From the NCBI GenBank assembly GCA_018695135.1, contig JABHOV010000123.1, positions 1 to 39,471 on the forward strand: 39,471 nucleotides of DNA, in the 5' to 3' direction. Source of the stretch: Candidatus Melainabacteria bacterium (GTDB lineage Bacteria > Cyanobacteriota > Vampirovibrionia > LMEP-6097). A program made the position numbers and the translations under genes. Every line of letters begins with the position of its first letter. Positions within the stretch are counted from its first letter, which is position 1. A model generated the notes under the pieces. That model was not told the DNA's origin. It saw nothing but the letters and a program-made list of their open reading frames with translations, and did not search any database. Positions 31,406 to 39,471 of the stretch are shown here, in pieces.

Positions 31406-33034
31406 ATGTCAAAGTCAATTGAAGAGTTAAAAACAGAGGTCGGCGGATTAGAGGTTTGGTCACATATTGAAGAAGCGTCCAAGATTGGATACGAGGCTGT
31501 CAATCCTGACTTAGTTCCACTTTTTAAGTGGTATGGAATTTACGCACAAAAGCCAAATGCAGAGGGTTACTTCATGATGCGTATCAAAGTACCGGGTGGT
31601 AAGCTCACAGCCAATCAACTTCGCACAATAAACCATCTAACCGAAAAATACGGTAGAGGGGTCGCTGATATTACAACAAGACAAGCCGTACAACTTCATT
31701 GGCTCAGAATTGAAGATATGCCAACTATTCTTCAAGAACTCAAAGCAGTCGGAATGGATACTGCCGGTGGCTGCGGTGACATACTGCGTAACGTAACAGG
31801 TTGCCCGCTTGCTGGACTTATTGAAGATGAATTTTTTGATGCAAGTGATGATCTTGTTGCAATAGATTCCTATTTCACTCGTAACAAAGACTTTGCCAAC
31901 CTACCACGCAAGTACAAAATGACAGTAACAGGCTGCTCTTCATGGTGCTCGCAACCAGATATCAACTGTGTTGCCCTCGTTGGAGTCAAACATCCAAAGA
32001 CAGGCGAACTTGGCTACGGACTCAAAATGGGTGGTGGGTTAAGTACTAAACCGATGATCTCTAAGAATTTCCCGGTCTTTGTGCCACGTGACAAAGCCAA
32101 AGAAGTCACAATCGCAGCAACCAAGATTTATAGAGACAATGGTTTTAGAGACAAACGCCACAAAGCCAGAATTAAATTTCTTATCGAAGATTGGGGAGTG
32201 GATAAATTCCTTGAAGCAATAGAAGCAGAGCTTGGTTACTCACTTGAAAGAGTTGAAGTAATTAGAACCATGGAAACCGGAGCGCTCGAATATTTCCCTA
32301 GCCCCAAAGTCTCTCACCAAGACCATCTTGGCATCAACAAACTCAAGAATGGTAACTACGCAGTGGGCTTGGCTTTTGTCAGTGGAAGGTCTTACTCACC
32401 TGACTTTGCAAATATCGCAAGCCTTATTGACAAGCATTGCAAAGACGGTGAGGCAAGAACAACCAATAAACAAAACCTAATCATTGTTAATGTGCTTGAA
32501 TCAAAACTCAATGACTTAATTAAAGAAGCGCAAGAACTAGGACTCAAAACCGAACACTCTGCCTTTACACAACTCGGCGTAGCTTGCACCGGCACCGAGT
32601 TTTGTAACCTGGCAATAGTTGAAACCAAGACCAAAGCCAAAAAACTTTTTGATTATTTAGATAAAGAATTTCCCGGTTTCGCCATCAATGGCAAAGCTGA
32701 GGATAAGTCTCAAGAACTCATGATTTCGGTAACTGGTTGTCCGAACAACTGCGCCCAATATTCAATAGCCGATATAGGCTTAGTTGGTGCCAAAATGAGG
32801 ACAGAGTCTGGTGAGATGCTTGACGCATTTAGAATATTTCTGGGTGGTAGATTAGCTAACAACGCACAATTTGGTAAAGCGCTGGACGGAAGGTTTTTGC
32901 ATGCTGACATAGATGTCACCTTGTCAAAGCTGCTACAATACTATACAAAGCACAAAAAAGAAAATGAATCCTTCGGAGATTTTGTCGACCGTATTGGCAC
33001 CGTGGCCATTCAATCCGAGGCACTTGCTCAATGA
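31406..33034 (+). CDS. Ferredoxin-type sulfite/nitrite reductase (siroheme, [4Fe-4S])
   Basis: Six-electron reductase of the NirA/Sir family, 542 residues with duplicated ferredoxin-like and siroheme half-domains. The siroheme-iron-sulfur ligands are Cys 394, 400, 445 and 449 (ACTGTEFC and TGCPNNC). The first half has the characteristic RQAVQLHWLRIEDMP and TGCSSWC. APS reductase and siroheme synthesis genes follow directly in the same operon, so sulfite is the more likely substrate, though nitrite cannot be excluded by sequence alone. TATAAT lies 6 nt before the ATG. The stop overlaps the next start as ATGA. Confidence 0.93.
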   Translation: MSKSIEELKTEVGGLEVWSHIEEASKIGYEAVNPDLVPLFKWYGIYAQKPNAEGYFMMRIKVPGGKLTANQLRTINHLTEKYGRGVADITTRQAVQLHWLRIEDMPTILQELKAVGMDTAGGCGDILRNVTGCPLAGLIEDEFFDASDDLVAIDSYFTRNKDFANLPRKYKMTVTGCSSWCSQPDINCVALVGVKHPKTGELGYGLKMGGGLSTKPMISKNFPVFVPRDKAKEVTIAATKIYRDNGFRDKRHKARIKFLIEDWGVDKFLEAIEAELGYSLERVEVIRTMETGALEYFPSPKVSHQDHLGINKLKNGNYAVGLAFVSGRSYSPDFANIASLIDKHCKDGEARTTNKQNLIIVNVLESKLNDLIKEAQELGLKTEHSAFTQLGVACTGTEFCNLAIVETKTKAKKLFDYLDKEFPGFAINGKAEDKSQELMISVTGCPNNCAQYSIADIGLVGAKMRTESGEMLDAFRIFLGGRLANNAQFGKALDGRFLHADIDVTLSKLLQYYTKHKKENESFGDFVDRIGTVAIQSEALAQ

Positions 33035-33813
33035 CAATCCCAGACTGGCAAGAACTAGGTTTGGACTTTGAAGAAAAAAGCTCAGAAGCTTTGGACTTTG
33101 CATTAAGTGAATTACTTAAGCAAGGTGACATCATTTTCTTAACTGCTTTTGGCTCCGAGGGTTGCATCATATTTAAGATGATTGCAGACCTTATCAATCA
33201 AGGACGATTGGACAAAACAATGTTAATAGAAGACCTCGACGAGCTCAAACAAGAAGCCAGCCACGGTAGATTAGCTATCGTAAATTTGGATACTGGTTAT
33301 CAATTCAAAGAGACGCTTGAACTTAAAGACAAACTTGAAACAAAATATGGACTCAAGGTCATAATGCTTGAACCCAAACAAAGTGTCAGTGAGCAAGACA
33401 TAGAATACGGTAAGGATTTATTCAAAACTGATCCTGATCAATGTTGCTATATGCGCAAGCTAGTCCCGCTTTCTAATCTCTTACAAAACAAGCTTGCTTG
33501 GGTTACTTCAATTCGACGTGAGCAAAGCTCTCATCGAGCTAGCGCCTTAGCTTTTGAATACGACAAGAAATTCAAACTCGGGAAGATCAATCCTCTAATC
33601 AAGTGGAGCAAATCAGATGTTTGGAAATACATCCACGAGAATCAAATACCTTATAATTTACTTTTGGACCAGGGTTATGACAGTATTGGCTGCGAGCCTT
33701 GTACTAGTCCCGGTGAAGGGCGCAAAGGACGCTGGGCTGGACAAGACAAGATCGAGTGCGGCTTACATATTCAAGAAGAAGAGATGGAACAAGGAGGAGA
33801 GTTTACAATCTAA
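33031..33813 (+). CDS. cysH: APS (adenylylsulfate) reductase
   Basis: Reduces activated sulfate to sulfite with thioredoxin or glutaredoxin. The 260 residues contain the double cysteine CCYMRKLVPL (138-139) and CxxC (221, 224, in IGCEPCT). These ligate the [4Fe-4S] cluster typical of APS rather than PAPS reductases. The catalytic Cys243 is in ECGLH, and WVTSIRREQS is also present. The start ATG overlaps the reductase stop (ATGA), a translational coupling. It supplies sulfite to the upstream siroheme reductase. Confidence 0.93.
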   Translation: MTIPDWQELGLDFEEKSSEALDFALSELLKQGDIIFLTAFGSEGCIIFKMIADLINQGRLDKTMLIEDLDELKQEASHGRLAIVNLDTGYQFKETLELKDKLETKYGLKVIMLEPKQSVSEQDIEYGKDLFKTDPDQCCYMRKLVPLSNLLQNKLAWVTSIRREQSSHRASALAFEYDKKFKLGKINPLIKWSKSDVWKYIHENQIPYNLLLDQGYDSIGCEPCTSPGEGRKGRWAGQDKIECGLHIQEEEMEQGGEFTI

Positions 33814-33819
33814 ATCAAG

Positions 33820-34455
33820 ATGTCAAAAAACAAACTATATCCAATATTTCTCAAGCTTGAACACAAAAAAGTCCTGATTGTTGGTGGTGGCTTGATTGCT
33901 CTACAAAAACTAGTGGGCTTACTTAATACGGATGCAGCGATCACAGTACTAGCTCCAACTATCATGGATGAGGTTTATGCCTGCAAAGGAGTCTTTCCCG
34001 ATATTAGACATATTAAATTCATTGAAAGAGATTATGAATTTGAAGACGAAAAAGATTTTGACCTGGTAATTGCAGCAACCGACATCAACGAACTTAATAA
34101 TACAATTGCCAATCGTTGTCGCGATCAATTAATACTCGTTAACTCAGTTGACCAAATGGATTACTGTGATTTTTATGTGCCGAGCATCGTTGATTCAGGT
34201 GATGTCAAAATTGCAATTAGCACCAACGGCAAAGCTCCTGCTCTTGCCCAAAAACTTAGACTCGAGCTTGAAAGAAACCTTGACAATGGTTTCCAGGAAC
34301 TTGTTAGCAAGATCTCTGAGTTTCGCACTAAGGTCAAAAAGAAATTCGATAAAGACTCAGACTCAAGACGTCGCATGAAACTAGTTTGCTGGTACACCGA
34401 TAGAGAATGGTCTAAGTTTCAAAACAAGGAAAGGGTCAATGTTTATCAATACTAA
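33820..34455 (+). CDS. Precorrin-2 dehydrogenase / sirohydrochlorin ferrochelatase
   Basis: Makes sirohydrochlorin, and probably siroheme, from precorrin-2 (Met8/SirC or N-terminal CysG type). The 211 residues have an NAD-binding loop VLIVGGGLIALQK (about 18-30), VIAATDINELN, the active-site region CDFYVPSIVDSGDVKIAIST and GKAPALAQKLR. GGAGGAG in the end of cysH precedes the ATG, at long spacing. It lies 6 bp after cysH and overlaps the SUMT start by 17 bp. It supplies the siroheme cofactor of the first enzyme of the operon. Confidence 0.9.
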   Translation: MSKNKLYPIFLKLEHKKVLIVGGGLIALQKLVGLLNTDAAITVLAPTIMDEVYACKGVFPDIRHIKFIERDYEFEDEKDFDLVIAATDINELNNTIANRCRDQLILVNSVDQMDYCDFYVPSIVDSGDVKIAISTNGKAPALAQKLRLELERNLDNGFQELVSKISEFRTKVKKKFDKDSDSRRRMKLVCWYTDREWSKFQNKERVNVYQY

Positions 34456-35434
34456 CAATATAGATACAATGAAAAGAAAGACTAAGGCCATCCTTAGTTT
34501 AGTTGGGGCAGGTCCTGGTGACCCAGAATTAATTTCAATCAAAGCTATCAAAGCTATCCAAAAAGCTGATGTGATTCTTTATGACTCACTGGTAAATCCG
34601 CAAGTCTTCAATCTCGCTTTTGAGGATTTTGATCCTTATAACAAAACCAAGTGGATTGATAATATAGATCTTGCACCAGATGATTTTGATAGCTCAGTAA
34701 TTTATGAGTGGCTTAATGAAAAAAACCAAGAGCTTGATCTTTTGAGTCCGAGTAATAGACGTGAAGCAAAGCAACCAAACAAAAGTAGATACCCTGAGTT
34801 GATTTTTGTTGGCAAACGCAAAGGACACAAGTCAGTCAAACAAGAAGATATCAACAGCTTAATTCTTGATAGGCTCAAAGCCGGTCAGCATGTACTAAGG
34901 CTCAAAGGTGGTGATCCATTCATTTTTGCAAGAGGAGTTGAAGAACTTGAAATTGCAAAAGATAATGGCTACGACTATCAAGTCATTCCCGGCTTGACAA
35001 GTGGTCTTGCCGTCCCTGTGTCACGCGCGATTTCACTCACTCGCAGGGGGCAAAGTGATTCTGTCACTCTTGTAACCGGGCATGAAATAGATGACCTTAA
35101 ACTAGAGACATGGGCCAGAATTCTTGACTCTGGTTCAACGCTCATCGTTTATATGGGTCTAAGCAATATCGTGCAAATTCTAAGAGGACTCAAAAAGAAC
35201 CTAGACACAGATATGCCAGCACTCGCTATACACAACGGTACACTTGAAAACGAAAAAGTTGTTACCAGTAATCTTCAATCCTTGGCTCAAGACATGATTA
35301 ACCATGGCATCAAATCACCAGCCATCTTGATATTTGGCAAATATATCAACCCAGATCTCAAAATAAATAAAGCCAATGAAATCAGCAAGATAAAGCCCGA
35401 AGACAAGCTAGAAACCGTTTGGACTGCGCATTAA
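34439..35434 (+). CDS. cobA: Uroporphyrinogen-III C-methyltransferase (SUMT) with insertion
   Basis: Methylates uroporphyrinogen III twice to precorrin-2, the branch point to siroheme and cobalamin. Motifs are LVGAGPGDPELISI (21-34), LYDSLVNP (48-55), FVGKRKGH (123-130), RLKGGDPFIFARG, PGLTSGLAVP and LVTGHE. Between LYDSLVNP and FVGKRKGH the usual gap is about 15 residues. Here roughly 50 extra acidic, Asn-rich residues (about 62-118) are inserted. The ATG at 34439 has AAGGAAAGG before it and overlaps the previous gene. An in-frame ATG at 34469 is less likely. Last gene of the sulfite/siroheme operon. Confidence 0.92.
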   Translation: MFINTNNIDTMKRKTKAILSLVGAGPGDPELISIKAIKAIQKADVILYDSLVNPQVFNLAFEDFDPYNKTKWIDNIDLAPDDFDSSVIYEWLNEKNQELDLLSPSNRREAKQPNKSRYPELIFVGKRKGHKSVKQEDINSLILDRLKAGQHVLRLKGGDPFIFARGVEELEIAKDNGYDYQVIPGLTSGLAVPVSRAISLTRRGQSDSVTLVTGHEIDDLKLETWARILDSGSTLIVYMGLSNIVQILRGLKKNLDTDMPALAIHNGTLENEKVVTSNLQSLAQDMINHGIKSPAILIFGKYINPDLKINKANEISKIKPEDKLETVWTAH

Positions 35435-35481
35435 ATTTGTATAGAAATTGTTAACTTAAAGACTCTCTAAGCCTATCTTGA

Positions 35482-35487
35482 TAGAAT
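35482..35487 (+). promoter_or_regulatory. -10 element of guaB3
   Basis: TAGAAT lies exactly 6 nt before ATG 35494, with no Shine-Dalgarno sequence. Confidence 0.5.
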
Positions 35488-35493
35488 TAGTCC

Positions 35494-36735
35494 ATGGGAG
35501 CAACTATAACCAGTCCAGAGAAAGAAACTATGCAAATAGGCTTGGGGAAACAAACCCGTAGGGCTTATGGCTTTGATGAGATTGCTCTGGTACCAACCGG
35601 CAATACTCTTGACGTTGAGCTTTGTGACACTAGCTGGCAATTAGGTCCATTCAAATTTGATGTGCCAATTATCGCAAGTGCCATGGATTCAGTGGTGAGT
35701 CCAGAAAACGCTGGAATCATTGTTAATGAAGGTGCTCTTGCTGTGCTCAACCTCCAAGGAATTTATACTAGATACGAAGACTACTCTAAGGTTCTTAGAG
35801 AAATGGCTCTTGCAACAAAAACAGAATTTGTTGAATTGATGCAAAAAATCTACCAGGAACCGATCAAGCCAGAACTAGTCAAAAAAGTGGTTAAACAAAT
35901 TAAAGCAAGTTATAAAGATCAAGCCAAACCAGTTGCAATTTCACTTGCACCATATTTAGCAAACGAATACTTACCGATACTTGAAGAGGCTGGGGTTGAT
36001 ATCATCGTTATCCAATCAACAGTCGTTGGTCTTGAACACAGATCAGCTCCAACCAATCAATCCAAAGATGTCTTAGATACAAAACCAACCCAACTCAAGC
36101 TTGAAGAGTTTTGCAAAAGATCTTCTATCCCTGTAGTAGTTGGCAATTGTGTTGATTACAAAATCGCTCTTAAATTAATGGACACAGGAATTGCTGGACT
36201 ATTAATCGGTATTGGACCAGGTGCTGCTTGCACCTCTAGAGGCGTACTTGGAATCGGCGTACCTATGGCAACAGCAATCGCTGACTGCCGTCAAGCTAGA
36301 GATGATCATTACAAGGAAACTGGTAACTATGTACCAATTATCGCAGACGGTGGTATGGGCATTGGTGGAGACATCTGCAAAGCAATAGCTTGCGGAGCTG
36401 ATTCTGTTATGATCGGCTCTCCATTTGCAAGAACAGTTGAAGCTCCTGCTCCGGGATTTCATTGGGGGATGGCAACGCCAAGCCCAGTACTTCCAAGAGG
36501 AACTAGAATCAAGGTTGGTACTCACTGTACGATTCATGAGTTAATTCATGGACCAGCTCGTAGAGACGACGGTAGTCAAAATCTTCTCGGCGCACTCAAA
36601 GTATCTATGGCCACTCTTGGTGCATCTACAATAAAAGAAATGCAAGACGCTGAAGTTATCATTGCTCCTTCTATTTTGACTGAAGGTAAGGTATTTCAAA
36701 CGGCGCAAGAAATTGGAATGGGTTCTTCACGCTAA
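35494..36735 (+). CDS. IMP dehydrogenase, GuaB3 type (no CBS domains)
   Basis: TIM-barrel enzyme of the IMPDH/GMPR family, expected to oxidise IMP to XMP for guanine nucleotides. The 413 residues lack the CBS pair of ordinary GuaB. Instead a roughly 60-residue helical segment (about 105-165) follows the first barrel strands. The start is typical (TRRAYGFDEIALVPT), the active-site cysteine loop is GIGPGAACTSRGVLGIGVP, the phosphate site is IADGGMGIGGDICKAIACGAD, and the C-terminus has KVGTHCTIHELIHGPA. GuaB3 proteins are known from cyanobacteria and actinobacteria. The reductase activity of GMPR cannot be excluded from sequence. TAGAAT lies 6 nt upstream. Confidence 0.9.
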   Translation: MGATITSPEKETMQIGLGKQTRRAYGFDEIALVPTGNTLDVELCDTSWQLGPFKFDVPIIASAMDSVVSPENAGIIVNEGALAVLNLQGIYTRYEDYSKVLREMALATKTEFVELMQKIYQEPIKPELVKKVVKQIKASYKDQAKPVAISLAPYLANEYLPILEEAGVDIIVIQSTVVGLEHRSAPTNQSKDVLDTKPTQLKLEEFCKRSSIPVVVGNCVDYKIALKLMDTGIAGLLIGIGPGAACTSRGVLGIGVPMATAIADCRQARDDHYKETGNYVPIIADGGMGIGGDICKAIACGADSVMIGSPFARTVEAPAPGFHWGMATPSPVLPRGTRIKVGTHCTIHELIHGPARRDDGSQNLLGALKVSMATLGASTIKEMQDAEVIIAPSILTEGKVFQTAQEIGMGSSR

Positions 36736-36769
36736 AGACTTTGCGAGCAAACTCTAAACAATATCAAGA

Positions 36770-37792
36770 ATGAACAGTAGCAAACCATTATTCATACTAG
36801 TAATCTCCGGTACCGACACCATCAAGCACCCAGGCATTTCTGCTGCTGGCGCTTCTCAAGAGATGCTTAAATACACAGCAGCACTAGATGCGGAGTTTAT
36901 TTATCACGGACAAACCAAGACTCTTGATCAATTACCAGCTTCACCGAATGGCATTGTAAGCCCTGCACTTATTTCCAAAGCCTGTCTCAGTCTTCTGGGT
37001 ATACCATCTGTAATTATTGATGCTGGCGCTCATATCAAACCTCAATGTCCTTATATTCAAGTTCGCTATCAGCCTGCCGCTGACATCTCAACAGGAAAAG
37101 CCATGACTCGTAATGATGTACTTGAATTAATTCTTACGGGCAACGAGCTGGCGGAAGAATTTAGTAAATTTGATAAATTAATTATCGCTGAATGCGTCGT
37201 CGGCGGTACCACAACTGCGCTTGGTTTGCTCTCAGCCATGGGTTATGACTGCGCGGGCATGGTGTCAAGCAGCTTTCCAAATGGTAACCATGCTTTGAAG
37301 CGAGAGATTATAGAGCAAGGTTTAGCTAATAGACCTGCTTCAAGTAACAAAGATGCCATCCAGGACCTCGCAGCAATGGGCGATCCCAGCCAAGCATTAA
37401 TTGCAGGTTTAGTACAAGGCTCCAAACAAGAAGTCACTCTTGCAGGTGGTACACAAATGCTAGCAATAGCTGCGCTCATCAAAAGCCTAGGCAAAAAAGC
37501 TCAGTTTAGTATTTCACCGAGCCCATGGGTAATCAAAGACCAGTCAGCAAAGTTCTTTGAACTACACCAACTTGTTTGTCCAGAGATTGAAATCAAAAGC
37601 CAAGGACTCAAAGCCTGCCAAAGCCTAGAGCTTGAAGACAAAGTCAAAGAGCTCTCTGGTTTAGAACTTAAAGATATATTTGCTAGATACAATGAAGGTC
37701 ATGTCAAGGAAGGCGTAGGAATGGGAGCTTTGCTTACAGAATTAAACACCTGGGTACTTGACAACCTGACCCTCTGTGCTAAAAATTTTTAA
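36770..37792 (+). CDS. CobT-like nicotinate mononucleotide phosphoribosyltransferase family (UPF0284)
   Basis: Member of the cyanobacterial/archaeal family related to CobT, which would activate the lower ligand for cobalamin; activity is inferred from the family. The 340 residues show an N-terminal VISGTDT, the conserved RNDVLEL segment, IAECVVGGTTTALGLLSAMGYDCAGMVSSSFPNGNH in the middle (E-GGTTTA), VTLAGGTQMLAIAAL and a C-terminal GHVKEGVGMGALL. It follows guaB3 by 34 bp on the same strand, perhaps co-transcribed. Together with the SUMT upstream it hints at corrinoid use. Its end overlaps the convergent lipoprotein gene by 14 bp. Confidence 0.82.
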   Translation: MNSSKPLFILVISGTDTIKHPGISAAGASQEMLKYTAALDAEFIYHGQTKTLDQLPASPNGIVSPALISKACLSLLGIPSVIIDAGAHIKPQCPYIQVRYQPAADISTGKAMTRNDVLELILTGNELAEEFSKFDKLIIAECVVGGTTTALGLLSAMGYDCAGMVSSSFPNGNHALKREIIEQGLANRPASSNKDAIQDLAAMGDPSQALIAGLVQGSKQEVTLAGGTQMLAIAALIKSLGKKAQFSISPSPWVIKDQSAKFFELHQLVCPEIEIKSQGLKACQSLELEDKVKELSGLELKDIFARYNEGHVKEGVGMGALLTELNTWVLDNLTLCAKNF

Positions 37793-38429
37793 ATTCAGTA
37801 TAGCTAAAGGTCTCTCGAAACAAAGGTGTATTAGCTTCAAATACTTGCTTAATAAGCTTCATATCTTCGATGCCTGTAGTCACATAGCTGATAATGACAG
37901 GACCGCACTTGTCACTAGAATTTTCAACGGGTGAAAATACCATAGTGAAGTTGAAATCTTTTAATTTTGGGCTAGTAGGATCTTCATTAACGTACCAAAA
38001 TTCAACTGAATGATTAAAATTAATATCATTTTCAGCAAATGTTGACGAACCATCAAGGATCTTATATGCAGAGGCGTAACTATCATAAGTTGATTTTGCC
38101 GTACTTAAGAGATTTTCATTAGTATTGGTAAACTTTCCTTTTGGAACAATAATACTAATAAAACTTGAAGCTCTTTTTGCAGGATATTTATCATCCTGAA
38201 GAATGATTGCATAATGAGAACTAGTCTCAGTCCTTTGTTTTGAAACCCAATTTGGGATGATCGGAATGTTAATTTGAGGGCTATCAATATCAGTTGGATC
38301 AAGTAAGATTTGTGCAATATCTGATCGTTCCGTCTTTGCATAGCTGACACCTTCAGCTCGAATCGGAGCCTTGTTACATGAAGACAAACTAATCAGTAAC
38401 GTAACAACCAAAAAACTTCGTATTATCAT
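37779..38429 (-). CDS. Putative lipoprotein of unknown function
   Basis: 216 residues with a classical lipoprotein signal: MIIRSFLVVTLLISLSSC, lipobox LSSC with the modified cysteine at about 18. A beta-rich mature part follows (IIPNWVSKQRTETSSHYAIILQDDKYPAKRASSFISIIV, FNFTMVFSPVENSSDKCG). I recognise no domain. Short beta-strand proteins with this pattern are often envelope or binding proteins, but that is not proven. TATACT lies 6 nt before the ATG, again leaderless in geometry. The intergenic 38430-38585 on its upstream side holds nothing else that I see. Confidence 0.8.
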   Translation of the reverse strand: MIIRSFLVVTLLISLSSCNKAPIRAEGVSYAKTERSDIAQILLDPTDIDSPQINIPIIPNWVSKQRTETSSHYAIILQDDKYPAKRASSFISIIVPKGKFTNTNENLLSTAKSTYDSYASAYKILDGSSTFAENDINFNHSVEFWYVNEDPTSPKLKDFNFTMVFSPVENSSDKCGPVIISYVTTGIEDMKLIKQVFEANTPLFRETFSYTEFKNF

Positions 38430-38435
38430 AATAAA

Positions 38436-38441
38436 AGTATA
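38436..38441 (-). promoter_or_regulatory. -10 element of the lipoprotein gene
   Basis: Minus-strand TATACT lies exactly 6 nt before ATG 38429. Confidence 0.5.
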
Positions 38442-38585
38442 CTACACACCCTATCAATATTCAAACTCAACACTTTTCCAAATAATTTCCTTAAAAACAA
38501 CTATCTTCCTCTCTCTAAATTTTAGCAAGTTACATGTCTACTACTGTCTTTTCTTTCAACCGTCTAAAACTACAACCTAACTCTT

Positions 38586-39380
38586 TCAAAAAAGCAACTT
38601 CTCAACAGCTTTGCGAATATCATCCTGCTTCACCAACGACTCTCCTACAAGAAAAGCCTTAACACCCATATTATGCAAGATCAAAACATCTTGCTTAGTA
38701 TGAATCCCTGACTCAGTGACAAGTGTGACTCCACCAAGGTCATACTTGAATTTGCTAATCAATTTTGAACTAGTATCCAAGCTCACTTCAAAACTAGTAA
38801 GGTCTCTATTATTGATTCCAATCAAATCATGATTAAGTTTGATAGCACGAGTCATTTCTTCTTCGCTATGCACCTCTAGTAAAACATCCATACCGAATTC
38901 ATTTGCAATAAAACGAAAGTCTTCAATCTCAGAATCATCAAGCACAGCAGCAATCAACAGAATCGCATCAGCACCCATCAAACGAGCCATTGCAATCTGT
39001 CTTGGATCAACTATGAATTCTTTGCAGAGACATGGAATAGCAACTTCAGAAGAAGCTATTATCAAATTCTCATAACTACCTTGAAAATACTTTGAGTCTG
39101 TCAGCACAGAGAGACAATGTGCTCCGCCATCTTCATAGGCCTTTGCGATCTTTGCAGCGTCAAAGTCGGGCTTGATGATACCTTTGCTAGGACTTGCTTT
39201 TTTAACTTCAGCAATCAGTGCCGGACCCTCAGCCTCTCTAATTGCTTTAACAAAACCACGTGTTGCAGGCATTGAATTATCAGAACTTAAATCAAAGATT
39301 CTATCTTCGAGTTCATCAAACTCTTCAAGTTTGGTGATTTCTTGGCGTTTGTATTCAACTATTTCTTCCAATATTCCCAT
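38586..39380 (-). CDS. trpC: Indole-3-glycerol phosphate synthase
   Basis: Closes the indole ring in tryptophan synthesis. The TIM barrel of 264 residues contains MGILEEIVEYKRQEI, LIAEVKKASPSKG (catalytic Lys), LSVLTDSKYFQGS, CLCKEFIVD (catalytic Lys/Glu), LLEVHSEEE, IGINNRDL and the C-terminal TESGIHTKQD and AFLVGESLV. The ATG at 39380 is chosen because TATAAT lies exactly 6 nt upstream. The longer frame starts at 39395, within the promoter, and adds only five residues. No other trp genes are adjacent in the window. Confidence 0.96.
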   Translation of the reverse strand: MGILEEIVEYKRQEITKLEEFDELEDRIFDLSSDNSMPATRGFVKAIREAEGPALIAEVKKASPSKGIIKPDFDAAKIAKAYEDGGAHCLSVLTDSKYFQGSYENLIIASSEVAIPCLCKEFIVDPRQIAMARLMGADAILLIAAVLDDSEIEDFRFIANEFGMDVLLEVHSEEEMTRAIKLNHDLIGINNRDLTSFEVSLDTSSKLISKFKYDLGGVTLVTESGIHTKQDVLILHNMGVKAFLVGESLVKQDDIRKAVEKLLF

Positions 39381-39386
39381 CTTTAT

Positions 39387-39392
39387 ATTATA
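39387..39392 (-). promoter_or_regulatory. -10 element of trpC
   Basis: Minus-strand TATAAT lies exactly 6 nt before ATG 39380 and overlaps the alternative upstream ATG. Confidence 0.5.
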
Positions 39393-39400
39393 CATCTAAG

Positions 39401-39471
39401 GTGAATCAAGCGAATCTGTTCGCTTGATTCACGGTTGCGCTTCGCTGGTTGCGTCCTCTTGCGAGGACTGT
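39401..39471. repeat. Palindromes and GGTTGCG units at the right edge
   Basis: Perfect 14-bp arms (39401-39414 and 39419-39432, loop TCTG) lie just upstream of the trpC promoter. GGTTGCG-CTTCGCT units and a GTCCTC ttgc GAGGAC hairpin (39453-39468) follow. These resemble the spacer sequences at 13807-14009 and 25498-25560. Confidence 0.7.

Overview
The window reads as about 39 kb of chromosome from a low-GC bacterium (roughly 40% GC by eye), probably a non-photosynthetic relative of the Cyanobacteria (Melainabacteria/Vampirovibrionia-like). The evidence is the protein set. It contains an LdpA-type double [4Fe-4S] protein, a Ycf45/SpoIIIAA-like AAA ATPase, a CBS-less GuaB3-type IMP dehydrogenase, the cyanobacterial/archaeal CobT-like family (UPF0284) and a ferredoxin-type siroheme reductase. 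No photosynthesis gene is present. The assignment is inference from gene content, not a search.

Layout. 1-6.8 kb: the end of an unknown gene, clpX and clpP (minus), then a PLP decarboxylase overlapping ldpA, then the Ycf45-like ATPase ending at a good terminator. 7.0-11.7 kb: a four-gene plus-strand operon of unrecognised, almost cysteine-free, acidic, coiled-coil proteins. Its first and last members share a paralogous domain. 11.7-18.1 kb: uvrB, folD, a lone nuoA/ndhC, a divergent peroxiredoxin/LysR pair and riboflavin synthase. 18.2-24.1 kb: a small helical protein, then a minus-strand run of cyclophilin, rplS, ilvA, aspS and hom. 24.4-28.4 kb: a DUF378 protein, an MlaE permease, rsmG, initiator tRNA, tusA, an unknown protein and tpiA. 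28.7-31.4 kb: an ECF sigma factor, a membrane protein with a Spy/CpxP-like sensor domain, and a pore-less secretin-like protein. 31.4-35.4 kb: an assimilatory sulfur cluster (siroheme reductase, APS reductase, siroheme synthase, SUMT). 35.5-39.4 kb: guaB3, the CobT-like gene, a lipoprotein and trpC.

Two genome-scale features stand out. First, about 20 genes have a TATAAT-like -10 hexamer only 6-11 nt before the start codon, very often exactly 6, with no Shine-Dalgarno sequence. This predicts leaderless mRNAs and fixes several starts (uvrB, trpC, mlaE, the 26940 gene). The same geometry occurs at the initiator tRNA. A minority of genes, including the whole 7.0-11.7 kb operon, instead carry clear Shine-Dalgarno sites. 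Second, the spacers hold several families of palindromic or structured repeats, each in two or more copies. Some show compensatory changes between arms, and one Rickettsia-palindrome-like family has entered reading frames (decarboxylase, probably ribE).

No transposase, CRISPR array, rRNA or phage gene was seen.
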